Source: Lysobacterales bacterium CG02_land_8_20_14_3_00_62_12 (GTDB lineage Bacteria > Pseudomonadota > Gammaproteobacteria > Xanthomonadales > Ahniellaceae). From it: DNA of 11,875 nucleotides. The notes under the pieces are model-generated. The model worked only from the letters and a program-made list of their open reading frames with translations. It did no database searches and had not been told where the DNA came from. The DNA lies in NCBI GenBank assembly GCA_002785585.1, contig PEUI01000419.1, forward strand, positions 1 through 11,875, read 5' to 3'. This document shows, piece after piece, positions 1 to 6,896 of the stretch (position 1 is the first letter of the stretch; each line of letters begins with the position of its first letter). Both the position numbers and the translations under genes were made by a program.

Positions 1-177
1 GGCATCGTGTTGACCGGCGGCGGTGCCTTGCTGTGCGATCTGGACCGGTTGATTTCTGCCGAAACCGGTTTGGCCGTGCACGTTGCGGACGACCCGCTGA
101 CCTGCGTCGCGCGCGGCGGTGGTCGTGCGCTGGAACTGATCGACCAGCACGGCAATGAATTCTTCTCGCCGGAATAA
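1..177 (+). CDS. mreB: Rod shape-determining protein MreB, C-terminal end (5' truncated by window)
   Basis: The last 58 codons of an actin-like MreB. The protein forms membrane-bound filaments under the inner membrane that orient side-wall peptidoglycan synthesis. Visible are GIVLTGGGALL, the C-terminal nucleotide-binding glycine loop of the actin fold, and DPLTCVARGGGRALE, the near-invariant MreB C-terminal block. The tail is short and ends in FFSPE. The reading frame is open from the first base and stops with TAA at 175-177. It lies 118 bp upstream of mreC on the same strand, the usual order. The rest of the gene is outside the window, so the start and the first actin subdomains cannot be judged. 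Confidence 0.95.
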   Translation, partial: GIVLTGGGALLCDLDRLISAETGLAVHVADDPLTCVARGGGRALELIDQHGNEFFSPE

Positions 178-179
178 GC

Positions 180-204
180 CGACCGCAACCGCCCGCTGCG
201 GTCG
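180..204 (+). other. Hairpin just after mreB (possible partial terminator or processing site)
   Basis: A perfect 8-bp inverted repeat, CGACCGCA at 180-187 and TGCGGTCG at 197-204, encloses a 9-nt loop and begins 2 nt after the mreB stop. No T-run follows, so it is not a classic intrinsic terminator. Inference: it could reduce read-through or protect the mreB 3' end, which would let MreB be made in excess over MreC/MreD. The rest of the 178-295 gap holds a 14-bp GC palindrome at 252-265 and no clear promoter or strong ribosome binding site for mreC. Confidence 0.35.
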
Positions 205-295
205 ACTGCCGGTGTCGGTGACGCGGATCGGCTGGCCGCTGGCGGTGTCCCGGCGCGCGCGCGCCTCGATGCGTCGTTGATGTTGGCCGCCGCCG

Positions 296-1198
296 ATGCC
301 GCCGTCCGTCGATAGTGCGCCGTTGTTCGCCGAGCAAGCTTCGGGCTCATTGCGTCTGATCGGTTATCTGGCGCTGGCGGCCGCGCTGATGACCGCCGAT
401 TACCGCAGCGCCGCCTTGGTGGCGGTGCGCGCCTACGCGCAAAATCTGTCGGCACCGGCTTACTGGCTGGCCACGGCGCCGGTGCGGTTGGCACGCAGCC
501 TGCGCGACGCCAGCGCCGAACGCCTGGAATTGGTGAAAGAAAATGCCGCGCTGCGCGAACAGTTGTTGCGCGCCCAGGCCGGACTCACCCAGTCGGGTCC
601 CTTGCAGGAAGAAAACAGCCGCTTGCGCGAATTGCTCGACGCCCGCGCGCGCTTGCATTTGCAGGCGCAGTTGGTGGAGTTGGTGGAAGTCGATCTCGGC
701 CTGTACCGGCATCGGCTGTTGCTTGATCTCGGCAGCGCCAGTGGCGTGGCGGTGGGTCAGGCGGTGATGGACGCGCATGGACTGATTGGCCAAGTCAGTC
801 GCGCCGACTTAGATCACGCCGAAGTGATTTTGATTACCGATCCCGGCCATGCCGTACCGGTGCGCGTGGTACGCAATGATTTGCGCGCGGTGGCTTATGG
901 CAGCGGCGAGGTGGATCGCCTGGAATTGCCCTACATCCCGTTCAGTGCGGATATTCGCGCCGGTGACGAACTGGTGACTTCCGGCCTTGGTGGTCATTTT
1001 CCAGCCGGCATTCCGGTAGCGACGGTGACCCAGGTGCGCGGGGATGACAGCGCCACCTTTGCCATCGCCGAAGCGACCCCAAACGCCGGCTTGACGCGCG
1101 GCAACCAGGTGTTGCTGCTCAGTCAGATTGCCGATCCACCGCCGCCACCGGCCACTGCGGCCGATGCCCCCGCCAGCGCGCCGGAGCCGCAGCCGTGA
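296..1198 (+). CDS. mreC: Rod shape-determining protein MreC
   Basis: A 300-aa bitopic inner-membrane protein of the elongasome. MreC forms periplasmic assemblies that contact PBP2 and promote RodA-PBP2 activity. Layout seen: a short cytoplasmic N-terminus, one membrane helix at about residues 19-35, a periplasmic coiled coil at about 68-120 (heptad-like, with ENAALREQL and EENSRLRELL), then the beta-rich MreC core at about 121-276. The core includes the family block GLGGHFPAGIPVATV near 230-244. The C-terminal 20 residues are a Pro/Ala tail. The start is the first ATG after an in-frame TGA at 278-280 and places the membrane helix where expected, though no good ribosome binding site precedes it. 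The stop overlaps the mreD start by GTGA. Confidence 0.94.
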   Translation: MPPSVDSAPLFAEQASGSLRLIGYLALAAALMTADYRSAALVAVRAYAQNLSAPAYWLATAPVRLARSLRDASAERLELVKENAALREQLLRAQAGLTQSGPLQEENSRLRELLDARARLHLQAQLVELVEVDLGLYRHRLLLDLGSASGVAVGQAVMDAHGLIGQVSRADLDHAEVILITDPGHAVPVRVVRNDLRAVAYGSGEVDRLELPYIPFSADIRAGDELVTSGLGGHFPAGIPVATVTQVRGDDSATFAIAEATPNAGLTRGNQVLLLSQIADPPPPPATAADAPASAPEPQP

Positions 1199-1692
1199 GT
1201 CGCCAGCGCGAGGGCGTTTTGTTGTTCTGGTCGAGCCTGTTGCTCGGGTTGCTGCTGATGGTGATTGCGCTGCCCGAGGCGCTGCGACCATGGCGGCCGT
1301 TCTGGCTTGGCCTGCTGGTGATTTATTGGTCGCTGGAAGCCCCCGAACGCATGGGCATGGGCCGCGCCTTTGGGCTCGGTCTGGTGGCCGATGTGCTGGT
1401 TGGAACGCTGGCCGGTGAACACGCGTTTCGGCTGGTGGCGATGGCTTTTATCGTGTTGCGCTTTCGCGCCCGCATGCGCTTTTTTCCGATGTGGCAAGAG
1501 ACGCTGGCGGTGCTGGCGATCTTGCTCAACGATAGCCTGTTGACGCTGATGCTGCGAAGTTTCGTCGGCGCCACCGTGGTCGATTGGCGCTATTGGTTGG
1601 CGCCGCTGGTGGCGGCGCTGCTCTGGCCCTGGTGGTTTTTGATGCTCGATGACTTGCGCCGCCGATCACGCCCGCGCGAAGCGTCGTCATGA
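1195..1692 (+). CDS. mreD: Rod shape-determining protein MreD
   Basis: A 165-aa polytopic inner-membrane protein, the usual length for MreD, with about five hydrophobic segments. Examples are LLFWSSLLLGLLLMVIAL near residue 10 and the region around LAVLAILLND near residue 105. Typical MreD features are the segment GLGLVADVLVGTLAGEHAF (about 61-79) and a basic C-terminus (DDLRRRSRPREASS). MreD works with MreB and MreC in the elongasome; its biochemical role is not well defined. The start is GTG at 1195, overlapping the mreC stop by 4 bp. The stop overlaps the mrdA start as ATGA, so translation is probably coupled along the operon. Identification rests on position and hydrophobic pattern as much as on motifs, since MreD is poorly conserved. 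Confidence 0.9.
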   Translation: MSRQREGVLLFWSSLLLGLLLMVIALPEALRPWRPFWLGLLVIYWSLEAPERMGMGRAFGLGLVADVLVGTLAGEHAFRLVAMAFIVLRFRARMRFFPMWQETLAVLAILLNDSLLTLMLRSFVGATVVDWRYWLAPLVAALLWPWWFLMLDDLRRRSRPREASS

Positions 1693-3647
1693 AAACCCTC
1701 TGGTCGCGCCGCCGCCCGGTGCTGCTCAAAGACGTGGCGCTGGAGTCGGTGTTGTTCAAGCGGCGAGCGGCGCAGGGTTTCGCGATCATCGTGCTGGCCT
1801 TGCTGGTGCTGATCGCACGCTACGGCTGGTTGCAGGTGATCGAGCACAGCAGCTTGAGCACGGCGGCGGAACAAAACCGGATCAAGTCGCGGCCGCTGCC
1901 GCCGAGCCGTGGTTTGATCTACGACCGCAACGGCGTGTTGCTCGCCGAAAACGTATTGGAATATCGCCTCGAAATCGTTCCCGAGCAGGCCGGTGATGTG
2001 ATGGCGACGGTCGCTGCCATCACTGCGGTAATCCGCATCGATCCAGAAGACCTGGAACGCTTCGGGCAATTGCGCCAGAGCCAGCGCCGGTTTCACAGTT
2101 TGCCGATCAAGTTTCATTTGAGCGAAGAAGAAGTGGCGCGGTTCGCGGTCAATCGCTATCGGTTTCCGGGCGTGGAAGTGGTGCCCTATCTGAAACGCTT
2201 TTACCCACTCGGCGCCGATCTCGGCCACGTCATCGGCTATGTCGGCCGCATTGGCACCGAAGATCGCGAACGCCTCGACGATCCGCGCTACAGCGCCACC
2301 ACCCACATCGGCAAAACCGGCATCGAGCGTTATTACGAGGATCGCCTGCTCGGCCAGGTCGGTTACGAGCAGGTCGAGACCAACGCCGAGGGCCGCGCCT
2401 TGCGCGTGCTCGGCCGGGTCGCGCCGAAGCCCGGACAGAATCTTTATCTGGCGCTGGACGCGCGCCTGCAACAGGCGGCGATTGCCGCGTTCGAGGGCCG
2501 CCCCGGGGTCGCCGTGGCGATCGACCCGAACAACGGCGAAGTGTTGTGCATGGTCAGCCAGCCGAGCTTCGATCCGAACTGGTTCGTCAACGGCATTTCG
2601 CGGCAGAACTACACCGATTTGTTGGCGGCGAGCCGACGCCCGTTGTTCGATCGCACCCTGCTCGGCGGCTACGAACCGGGTTCGACGATCAAACCGTTTA
2701 TCGCCATGGCCGGATTGGAGCTCGGTGTACGCACCCCCAGTGACACCGTGTTTTCCACCGGTGAGTTTCATTTGCCGGGCCAGGCCAAAGGCTATCGCGA
2801 CTGGAAAAAAGGCGGTCACGGCCGCATCGATCTGCACGAATCGCTGGCGCAGTCGGTCAACACTTACTACTACCAGTTGGCCAATGATCTGGGCATTGAT
2901 CGGCTCAGCAGCTATCTGGCGGGCTTTGGCTTCGGCCAGGCCACCGGCATTGATTTGAATGGCGAGGCGGTTGGCGTGCTGCCCTCGCGTGCCTGGAAGC
3001 AGGCGCGCTACGGCAAGGCCTGGTACCCCGGCGAAACCGTCATCTCGGGGATTGGCCAGGGCTATTGGGTAGTCACCCCGATCCAGCTTGCGGCCGCACT
3101 GGCGACGCTGGCCGGCAATGGCATCCACCATCGACCGCACCTGTTGCGGGCGACCCAGGCCAGTTTTGACGCTGTCATTGTGCCGGTGCCGGCGTTGGCC
3201 CAGGGCGCACCGTTGATCGGCAACGCGACGCATCTGGCGGCAGTCCACGACGGCATGGTGGCGGTGATGCACGGGCCGACCGGAACGGCGCGCAGGGTCG
3301 GCGCCAACGCGCCGTATCAGATTGCTGGCAAGAGTGGCACGGCGCAGCGCGTCACCAGCGCCAAGCGCAGCGCCAGCGGCAACTTGAACGCGCCGGAGAG
3401 TTTTCGCAATCAGGCGCTGTTCATGGCCTATGCACCGGCGGCACAGCCGACCATTGCGGTGGTCGTGGTGGTGGAACACGGCGAGAGCGGTTCGCGGGCC
3501 GCCGGACCGATTGCGCGCCATATTCTTGATGTCTATTTGCTCGGCGCGGCGGCGCCGCCCTGGGTGAGTCCGGTGCCGGCGTCGGCGGCCTCGGCGCCGC
3601 TAGCGCCCGCTGCTGAGGTTAAGCCGATTGCGGAGCCAGCGCGATGA
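1689..3647 (+). CDS. mrdA: Penicillin-binding protein 2, elongasome transpeptidase
   Basis: A 652-aa monofunctional class B penicillin-binding protein. It cross-links new glycan strands made by RodA during side-wall growth and is the target of amdinocillin in relatives. Layout seen: a cytoplasmic N-terminus, one membrane anchor at about residues 29-49, a pedestal/dimerisation domain from about 60 containing PPSRGLIYDRNG, and a transpeptidase domain at about 255-605. All three catalytic motifs are present: S332-T-I-K335 with the acylated serine, S389-V-N391, and K548-S-G-T551. The C-terminal ~35 residues are an Ala/Pro-rich tail, longer than in many PBP2s. The start ATG overlaps the mreD stop (ATGA) and the stop overlaps the rodA start (ATGA). 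Pairing with rodA separates it from FtsI, the division paralogue. Confidence 0.96.
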   Translation: MKTLWSRRRPVLLKDVALESVLFKRRAAQGFAIIVLALLVLIARYGWLQVIEHSSLSTAAEQNRIKSRPLPPSRGLIYDRNGVLLAENVLEYRLEIVPEQAGDVMATVAAITAVIRIDPEDLERFGQLRQSQRRFHSLPIKFHLSEEEVARFAVNRYRFPGVEVVPYLKRFYPLGADLGHVIGYVGRIGTEDRERLDDPRYSATTHIGKTGIERYYEDRLLGQVGYEQVETNAEGRALRVLGRVAPKPGQNLYLALDARLQQAAIAAFEGRPGVAVAIDPNNGEVLCMVSQPSFDPNWFVNGISRQNYTDLLAASRRPLFDRTLLGGYEPGSTIKPFIAMAGLELGVRTPSDTVFSTGEFHLPGQAKGYRDWKKGGHGRIDLHESLAQSVNTYYYQLANDLGIDRLSSYLAGFGFGQATGIDLNGEAVGVLPSRAWKQARYGKAWYPGETVISGIGQGYWVVTPIQLAAALATLAGNGIHHRPHLLRATQASFDAVIVPVPALAQGAPLIGNATHLAAVHDGMVAVMHGPTGTARRVGANAPYQIAGKSGTAQRVTSAKRSASGNLNAPESFRNQALFMAYAPAAQPTIAVVVVVEHGESGSRAAGPIARHILDVYLLGAAAPPWVSPVPASAASAPLAPAAEVKPIAEPAR

Positions 3648-4759
3648 TTGATCGTGACCTGCTCGGCGCCATCCGGCGGCGTTGGCAACGTTGGTGGCAG
3701 CGCTCGCGGCTGGATTTGCCGCTGCTTGGCGCGCTGTTGCTGGTGGCGACGGTGGGCCTGCTGGTGCTGTTCAGCGCCAGCGCCGAAGACCCGCAGCAAG
3801 TGCTCAATCAGGCACTGCGACTGGGCTTTGGCTTCGCGGTATTGCTGGTGTTCTCGCGGCTGCCGCCGATGTGGTTTCGCATGCTCACGCCGTGGTTTTA
3901 TCTCGGTACCTTGGGTCTGCTGGTGCTGGTGTTGTTGCTCGGCGAAGGCCGTGGTGCCAATCGCTGGCTGGACCTGAAATTGCTGCGGTTTCAACCGGCC
4001 GAGCTGGCCAAGCTGGCGCTGCCGATGATGGTCGCCTGGTACCTGCACACACGCGCGCTGCCGCCGCGCTGGCGTGACTTGTGGGTCAGCTGTCTGCTGA
4101 TCGCGGTACCGGCTTTGTTGATCGCCAAACAGCCGGACCTGGGCACCGCCCTGCTGGTCAGCGCCAGCGGCGTATTCGTCGTTTTTCTGGCCGGTCTGGC
4201 CTGGCGTCGCATCCTGTTGTTGCTCGGTCTCGGCGCCGCCTCGGTGCCGCTGTTCTGGCACTTCATGCACGAGTATCAGCGCAATCGCGTGCGCATGTTT
4301 CTGGACCCCGAAGCCGATCCCCTGGGCAACGGCTGGAACATCATCCAGTCGAAAATCGCGGTCGGTTCCGGCGGCTTGTTCGGCAAGGGCTTCATGGACT
4401 CGACCCAGGCCCGTCTCGATTTTCTGCCCGAGCACACCACCGACTTTATTTTTGCCGTGTTCTCCGAGGAGTTTGGATTGCTCGGCGTCACCGCGCTGAT
4501 CGCCGTCTATCTATTCATCATCGGCCGTGGCCTGTGGATCGCAGCGAACGCGCGGGATAGCTGGTCGCGCCTGCTGGCCGGCTCGCTCAGCATGACTTTC
4601 TTCGTCTACGTGATGGTCAACGGCGGCATGATCGCCGGCCTGATGCCGGTGGTTGGCGTACCGATGCCGCTGATCAGTTACGGCGGAACCAGCGCCGTCA
4701 GCCTGCTGGCGGGATTTGGTTTGCTGATGTCGATCCACTCGCATCGACGGCTGGGTTGA
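3644..4759 (+). CDS. rodA: Peptidoglycan glycosyltransferase RodA (SEDS family)
   Basis: A 371-aa multi-spanning inner-membrane protein that polymerises lipid II into glycan strands with PBP2 as partner. It has about ten hydrophobic segments, starting with LLGALLLVATVGLLVLFSAS. SEDS signatures are RWLDLKLLRFQPAELAKLAL, KQPDLGTALL, and the loop FLPEHTTDFIFAVFSEEFG. In that loop D267 corresponds to the essential aspartate of E. coli RodA (Asp262). Near the C-terminus are GLMPVVGVPMPLISYGG and an LLAGFGLLMS helix. The two residues before T-D read H-T where E. coli has R-H, a small variation. It is the last gene of the overlap chain; a large inverted-repeat element begins about 30 bp after its stop. 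Confidence 0.96.
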   Translation: MIDRDLLGAIRRRWQRWWQRSRLDLPLLGALLLVATVGLLVLFSASAEDPQQVLNQALRLGFGFAVLLVFSRLPPMWFRMLTPWFYLGTLGLLVLVLLLGEGRGANRWLDLKLLRFQPAELAKLALPMMVAWYLHTRALPPRWRDLWVSCLLIAVPALLIAKQPDLGTALLVSASGVFVVFLAGLAWRRILLLLGLGAASVPLFWHFMHEYQRNRVRMFLDPEADPLGNGWNIIQSKIAVGSGGLFGKGFMDSTQARLDFLPEHTTDFIFAVFSEEFGLLGVTALIAVYLFIIGRGLWIAANARDSWSRLLAGSLSMTFFVYVMVNGGMIAGLMPVVGVPMPLISYGGTSAVSLLAGFGLLMSIHSHRRLG

Positions 4760-4788
4760 GGCGGTTCGGTCAGCCCGACACGTTCTAA

Positions 4789-4945
4789 GGCGTTGTAAAT
4801 CATTAAAGGTGCCATCTTGCTGGTCTTTTGCCCCGTCTGCTTCGTTGCGCAAAGGGTTTCATAGTCGAACTATGCGTCCCTTTGCGCGCCTTGCAGACGG
4901 GGCAAAATCCTTCGCAATCCGCCACCTTTAATGATTTACAACGCC
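4789..4945. repeat. 157-bp nested inverted-repeat element, MITE-like
   Basis: Non-coding and almost wholly palindromic in sections. The ends are perfect 23-bp inverted repeats, 4789-4811 and 4923-4945, beginning GGCGTTGTAAATC. Inside are three more perfect pairs in nested order: 15 bp at 4826-4840/4893-4907 (TTTTGCCCCGTCTGC), 10 bp at 4847-4856/4878-4887 (GCGCAAAGGG), and a 6-bp central stem at 4860-4865/4869-4874 around CGA. TAA flanks both sides (4786-4788 and 4946-4948). If the right boundary is moved one base inward, the flanks become CTAA/CTAA, which resembles an insertion-sequence target duplication. No transposase is encoded. Inference: a non-autonomous transposable element or large REP-like palindrome. 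Transcribed, it would fold into a long interrupted hairpin and could limit read-through from rodA. The 4949-5032 stretch after it shows only a candidate ribosome binding site (AAGG near 5015). Confidence 0.8.
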
Positions 4946-5032
4946 TAACCAACGACCGGGTCACCGCACGGTTGCGCCCATTTCCTGCAAGTCCGAGGGC
5001 GGTTTCCTCAACTTAAGGTAAGATTTTCGACT

Positions 5033-5464
5033 ATGAGACCGAGACGTACGCCAAACCCGAAGCGTCAACTCCAGCCGAAATCAAACGAACTGGAATCAAC
5101 CAGCAGGCTTGCAACACTGGCCGATGCGGTAACCTACGGCGGCAATCCTGAGCACAAACGCAATCCGGGAGATTTCGGGCTGAAGCCGCCGAGTCTTCCC
5201 AGACAGGGAAAGTCATTGTGCGATAACGCCGCAATTTTCTTGCGCAGCGATGCCGTTAATTTGTTGCGCGAGGGACTGCGGCGAGGTTTGGTGAGCTGCC
5301 AACAACGCAACGGCTGGCCGCAGAACATTTGGGCGGTAACTGGCCATGGCTTGGCGCTGGAAGCGATGCTCGAAAATGCTGCCGTTGGCACCTATCACGG
5401 CTACCCGATGCTGCCAGAAGATCCGTTGGCTGAAGAAGTAATCGAAAGGTGGGGGCAACCATGA
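5033..5464 (+). CDS. Uncharacterised 143-aa protein, first gene of a two-gene module
   Basis: I do not recognise a named family with a known function. The protein has a basic, Pro-rich and probably disordered N-terminus (about 1-22), then a compact part with distinctive blocks: GGNPEHKRNPGDFGL (36-50), GKSLCD (59-64), a helix LREGLRRGLVS (78-88), NGWPQNIWAV (93-102), and a C-terminal TYHGYPMLPEDPL...EVIERW (120-140). No signal peptide or membrane segment is seen. The dense Gly/Pro/His/Trp blocks look like a folded enzymatic or binding domain rather than spurious coding. The ATG has AAGGT about 12 nt upstream. The stop overlaps the next gene's start as ATGA, so the two products are probably made together. 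GC content is visibly lower than in the rodA and xdh operons. It could be a toxin, an antitoxin or an adaptor; the sequence does not decide. Confidence 0.8.
   Translation: MRPRRTPNPKRQLQPKSNELESTSRLATLADAVTYGGNPEHKRNPGDFGLKPPSLPRQGKSLCDNAAIFLRSDAVNLLREGLRRGLVSCQQRNGWPQNIWAVTGHGLALEAMLENAAVGTYHGYPMLPEDPLAEEVIERWGQP
5446..5455 (+). promoter_or_regulatory. Ribosome binding site setting the start of the downstream ImmA/IrrE-like gene
   Basis: AAGGTGGGGG, inside the end of the 143-aa gene, lies 5 nt before ATG 5461. It favours that ATG over the in-frame GTG at 5449, which falls inside this purine run. The chosen ATG overlaps the upstream stop codon as ATGA. Confidence 0.6.
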
Positions 5465-6825
5465 CCAATTTGGTTATTCGTCCTCAATGGGAGTCGGCGC
5501 TGCACGAATCCATCGAAGTACGGCAGACCTCGGCGATGCTGAGGATTGAGCTCGGTGCGGATGTCATCACGCGCAATCAAGACGAGTGGTCACGCACCAT
5601 CCGCGATGAGGTGAGACTCTCGGCGTATCCGCTGGCGCTGTGGCTGGCGTCGTCTTGGTGGCGGCTCCGTTACGAGCCGTTGCCGCTGTCGGCGCCGACC
5701 AGATCATGGCGGATGGCGCATGAATTGAGTGCGGCGGGATATGGCTACGTTTGGCCAAGAATGTTGTTCGCGGCAGATGGCGAGGACGTGCAAGTCTGGG
5801 CGACCCAATCGGTGCCCGAGTCAAAGGCGTCAGTGCGCTATTTGACCAACGCTCATCAAATCCTGTCGGTCTCGTCGTTTGAGCGGGCGGTGGACGAGTT
5901 TATTGATTGCGTAATTTCGCGATTGGATGCGGTCGGCGTAGCGCACACAGAATTGCACGATGTTTGGGCTGAAGTTGTCCAAGAACGTGCCGACACCAGC
6001 GTTGCTGCACTGCGCCGCCTCGAAGCCATGCTCGGTTTCGATCCAGATGGCTGCGCTGATCAATTGTTGGCTCGCCTCGACTGCCTGGTTTCCGAAGTCG
6101 GCGCTTCCGCGACGGCCGAGATTGCTTCAATCTGCACGTCGCTGGATCCGGGCGCGGATTTGGATCGGGTAGTCGCGTTTTCTCAAGGATCTGGCATCAC
6201 TGGACAAATGAACTTGCCCTTGAGCACCGCCAGCATAACGATGGATCGTGCGGTGCCGGTTTGGCAACGGGGCCGCGATTTGGCACGGCAAGTTCGAAGC
6301 GCGGTAAGTTTGAACGGGTCGGCGGCATCGGATGAGCTCATCTGCGGGCTCGTCGGACTGCAACCGGATCAAGCTTTTGATTTTGATCTTTCGGCGCGCG
6401 CGCCACTGGGAGTGGCGATTCGCAATGGCAATTCAGCCGAGCTGAAATTTTTACTTAGAAAACGCAACAAGCCAGGACGCCGTTTCGAACTTGCCCGTTT
6501 TATGTGCGACCACCTTAGTGCTGACCATGATGACGTGTGGCTACCGGTCACTGACGCGAAAACGGCGAGACAGAAGCTGCAGCGGGCGTTTGCAGCGGAG
6601 TTTTTATGTCCAGTGCAAGCGTTGGAAAACTTTCTGTCCGGCGATTTTTCAGCAGATGCCATTGATCGGGCTGCTGAGCATTTCGGTGTTGCGGAATTGG
6701 CGGTCAAGGCACAACTGGTCAACAACCGATTGCTGCCAAGCAATGTCTTGGATGATTACGGTGGCGGTTTCGACTTCCCCTACGTTACCGGTCAGCCGAT
6801 TGCCAATGCGCCGACGTTTGCATGA
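5461..6825 (+). CDS. ImmA/IrrE (M78)-like protein with a degenerate zinc site
   Basis: A 454-aa protein. The N-terminal two thirds are not recognised: SAYPLALWLASSWWRLRYEP (54-73), WRMAHELSAAGYGYVWPRML (83-102), and a helical region around 139-205 with QERAD. The C-terminal third follows the ImmA/IrrE layout: PVWQRGRDLARQVR (266-279), RRFELAR (340-346), RAFAAEFLCP (375-384), then a helical end with AAEHFGVAELAVKAQLVN (404-421). In active family members the segment after FxLA reads HELGH. Here it is R346-F-M-C-D350, so both histidines and the catalytic glutamate are absent, and no glutamate precedes FAAEF (QKLQR). Inference: it is not a zinc peptidase but uses the fold for binding, or has a different activity. 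No helix-turn-helix is obvious. It is translationally coupled to the 143-aa gene. Family assignment is moderately sure; function is unknown. Confidence 0.78.
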   Translation: MTNLVIRPQWESALHESIEVRQTSAMLRIELGADVITRNQDEWSRTIRDEVRLSAYPLALWLASSWWRLRYEPLPLSAPTRSWRMAHELSAAGYGYVWPRMLFAADGEDVQVWATQSVPESKASVRYLTNAHQILSVSSFERAVDEFIDCVISRLDAVGVAHTELHDVWAEVVQERADTSVAALRRLEAMLGFDPDGCADQLLARLDCLVSEVGASATAEIASICTSLDPGADLDRVVAFSQGSGITGQMNLPLSTASITMDRAVPVWQRGRDLARQVRSAVSLNGSAASDELICGLVGLQPDQAFDFDLSARAPLGVAIRNGNSAELKFLLRKRNKPGRRFELARFMCDHLSADHDDVWLPVTDAKTARQKLQRAFAAEFLCPVQALENFLSGDFSADAIDRAAEHFGVAELAVKAQLVNNRLLPSNVLDDYGGGFDFPYVTGQPIANAPTFA

Positions 6826-6896
6826 CCAGGGATTGGCCCTGAGTCAAGGTTATCGGCGTCCAGATCGACGGTGAATCATGGCGCGAACCGGAAGCA

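Noticed and set aside
252..265. 14-bp GC palindrome upstream of mreC as an operator
   Set aside because: It is a simple run of GC dinucleotides, expected in GC-rich spacer DNA, with no matching promoter seen.
1590..3521. A 643-codon open frame on the minus strand across nearly all of mrdA
   Set aside because: It is the antisense shadow of a GC-rich gene. The peptide shows no domain pattern, while the plus strand encodes an intact PBP2 with all catalytic motifs.
4828..5016. A 62-codon open frame running through the inverted-repeat element
   Set aside because: It crosses the palindrome arms and ends just before the 5033 gene; it has no ribosome binding site and no protein-like pattern.
5449..5460. 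An upstream GTG start for the ImmA/IrrE-like gene
   Set aside because: It falls inside the G-rich ribosome binding site. ATG 5461 has correct spacing and overlaps the previous stop as ATGA.
6827..6841. Hairpin CAGGG-ATTGG-CCCTG as a terminator between the convergent genes
   Set aside because: The stem is only 5 bp and no T-run follows on either strand.
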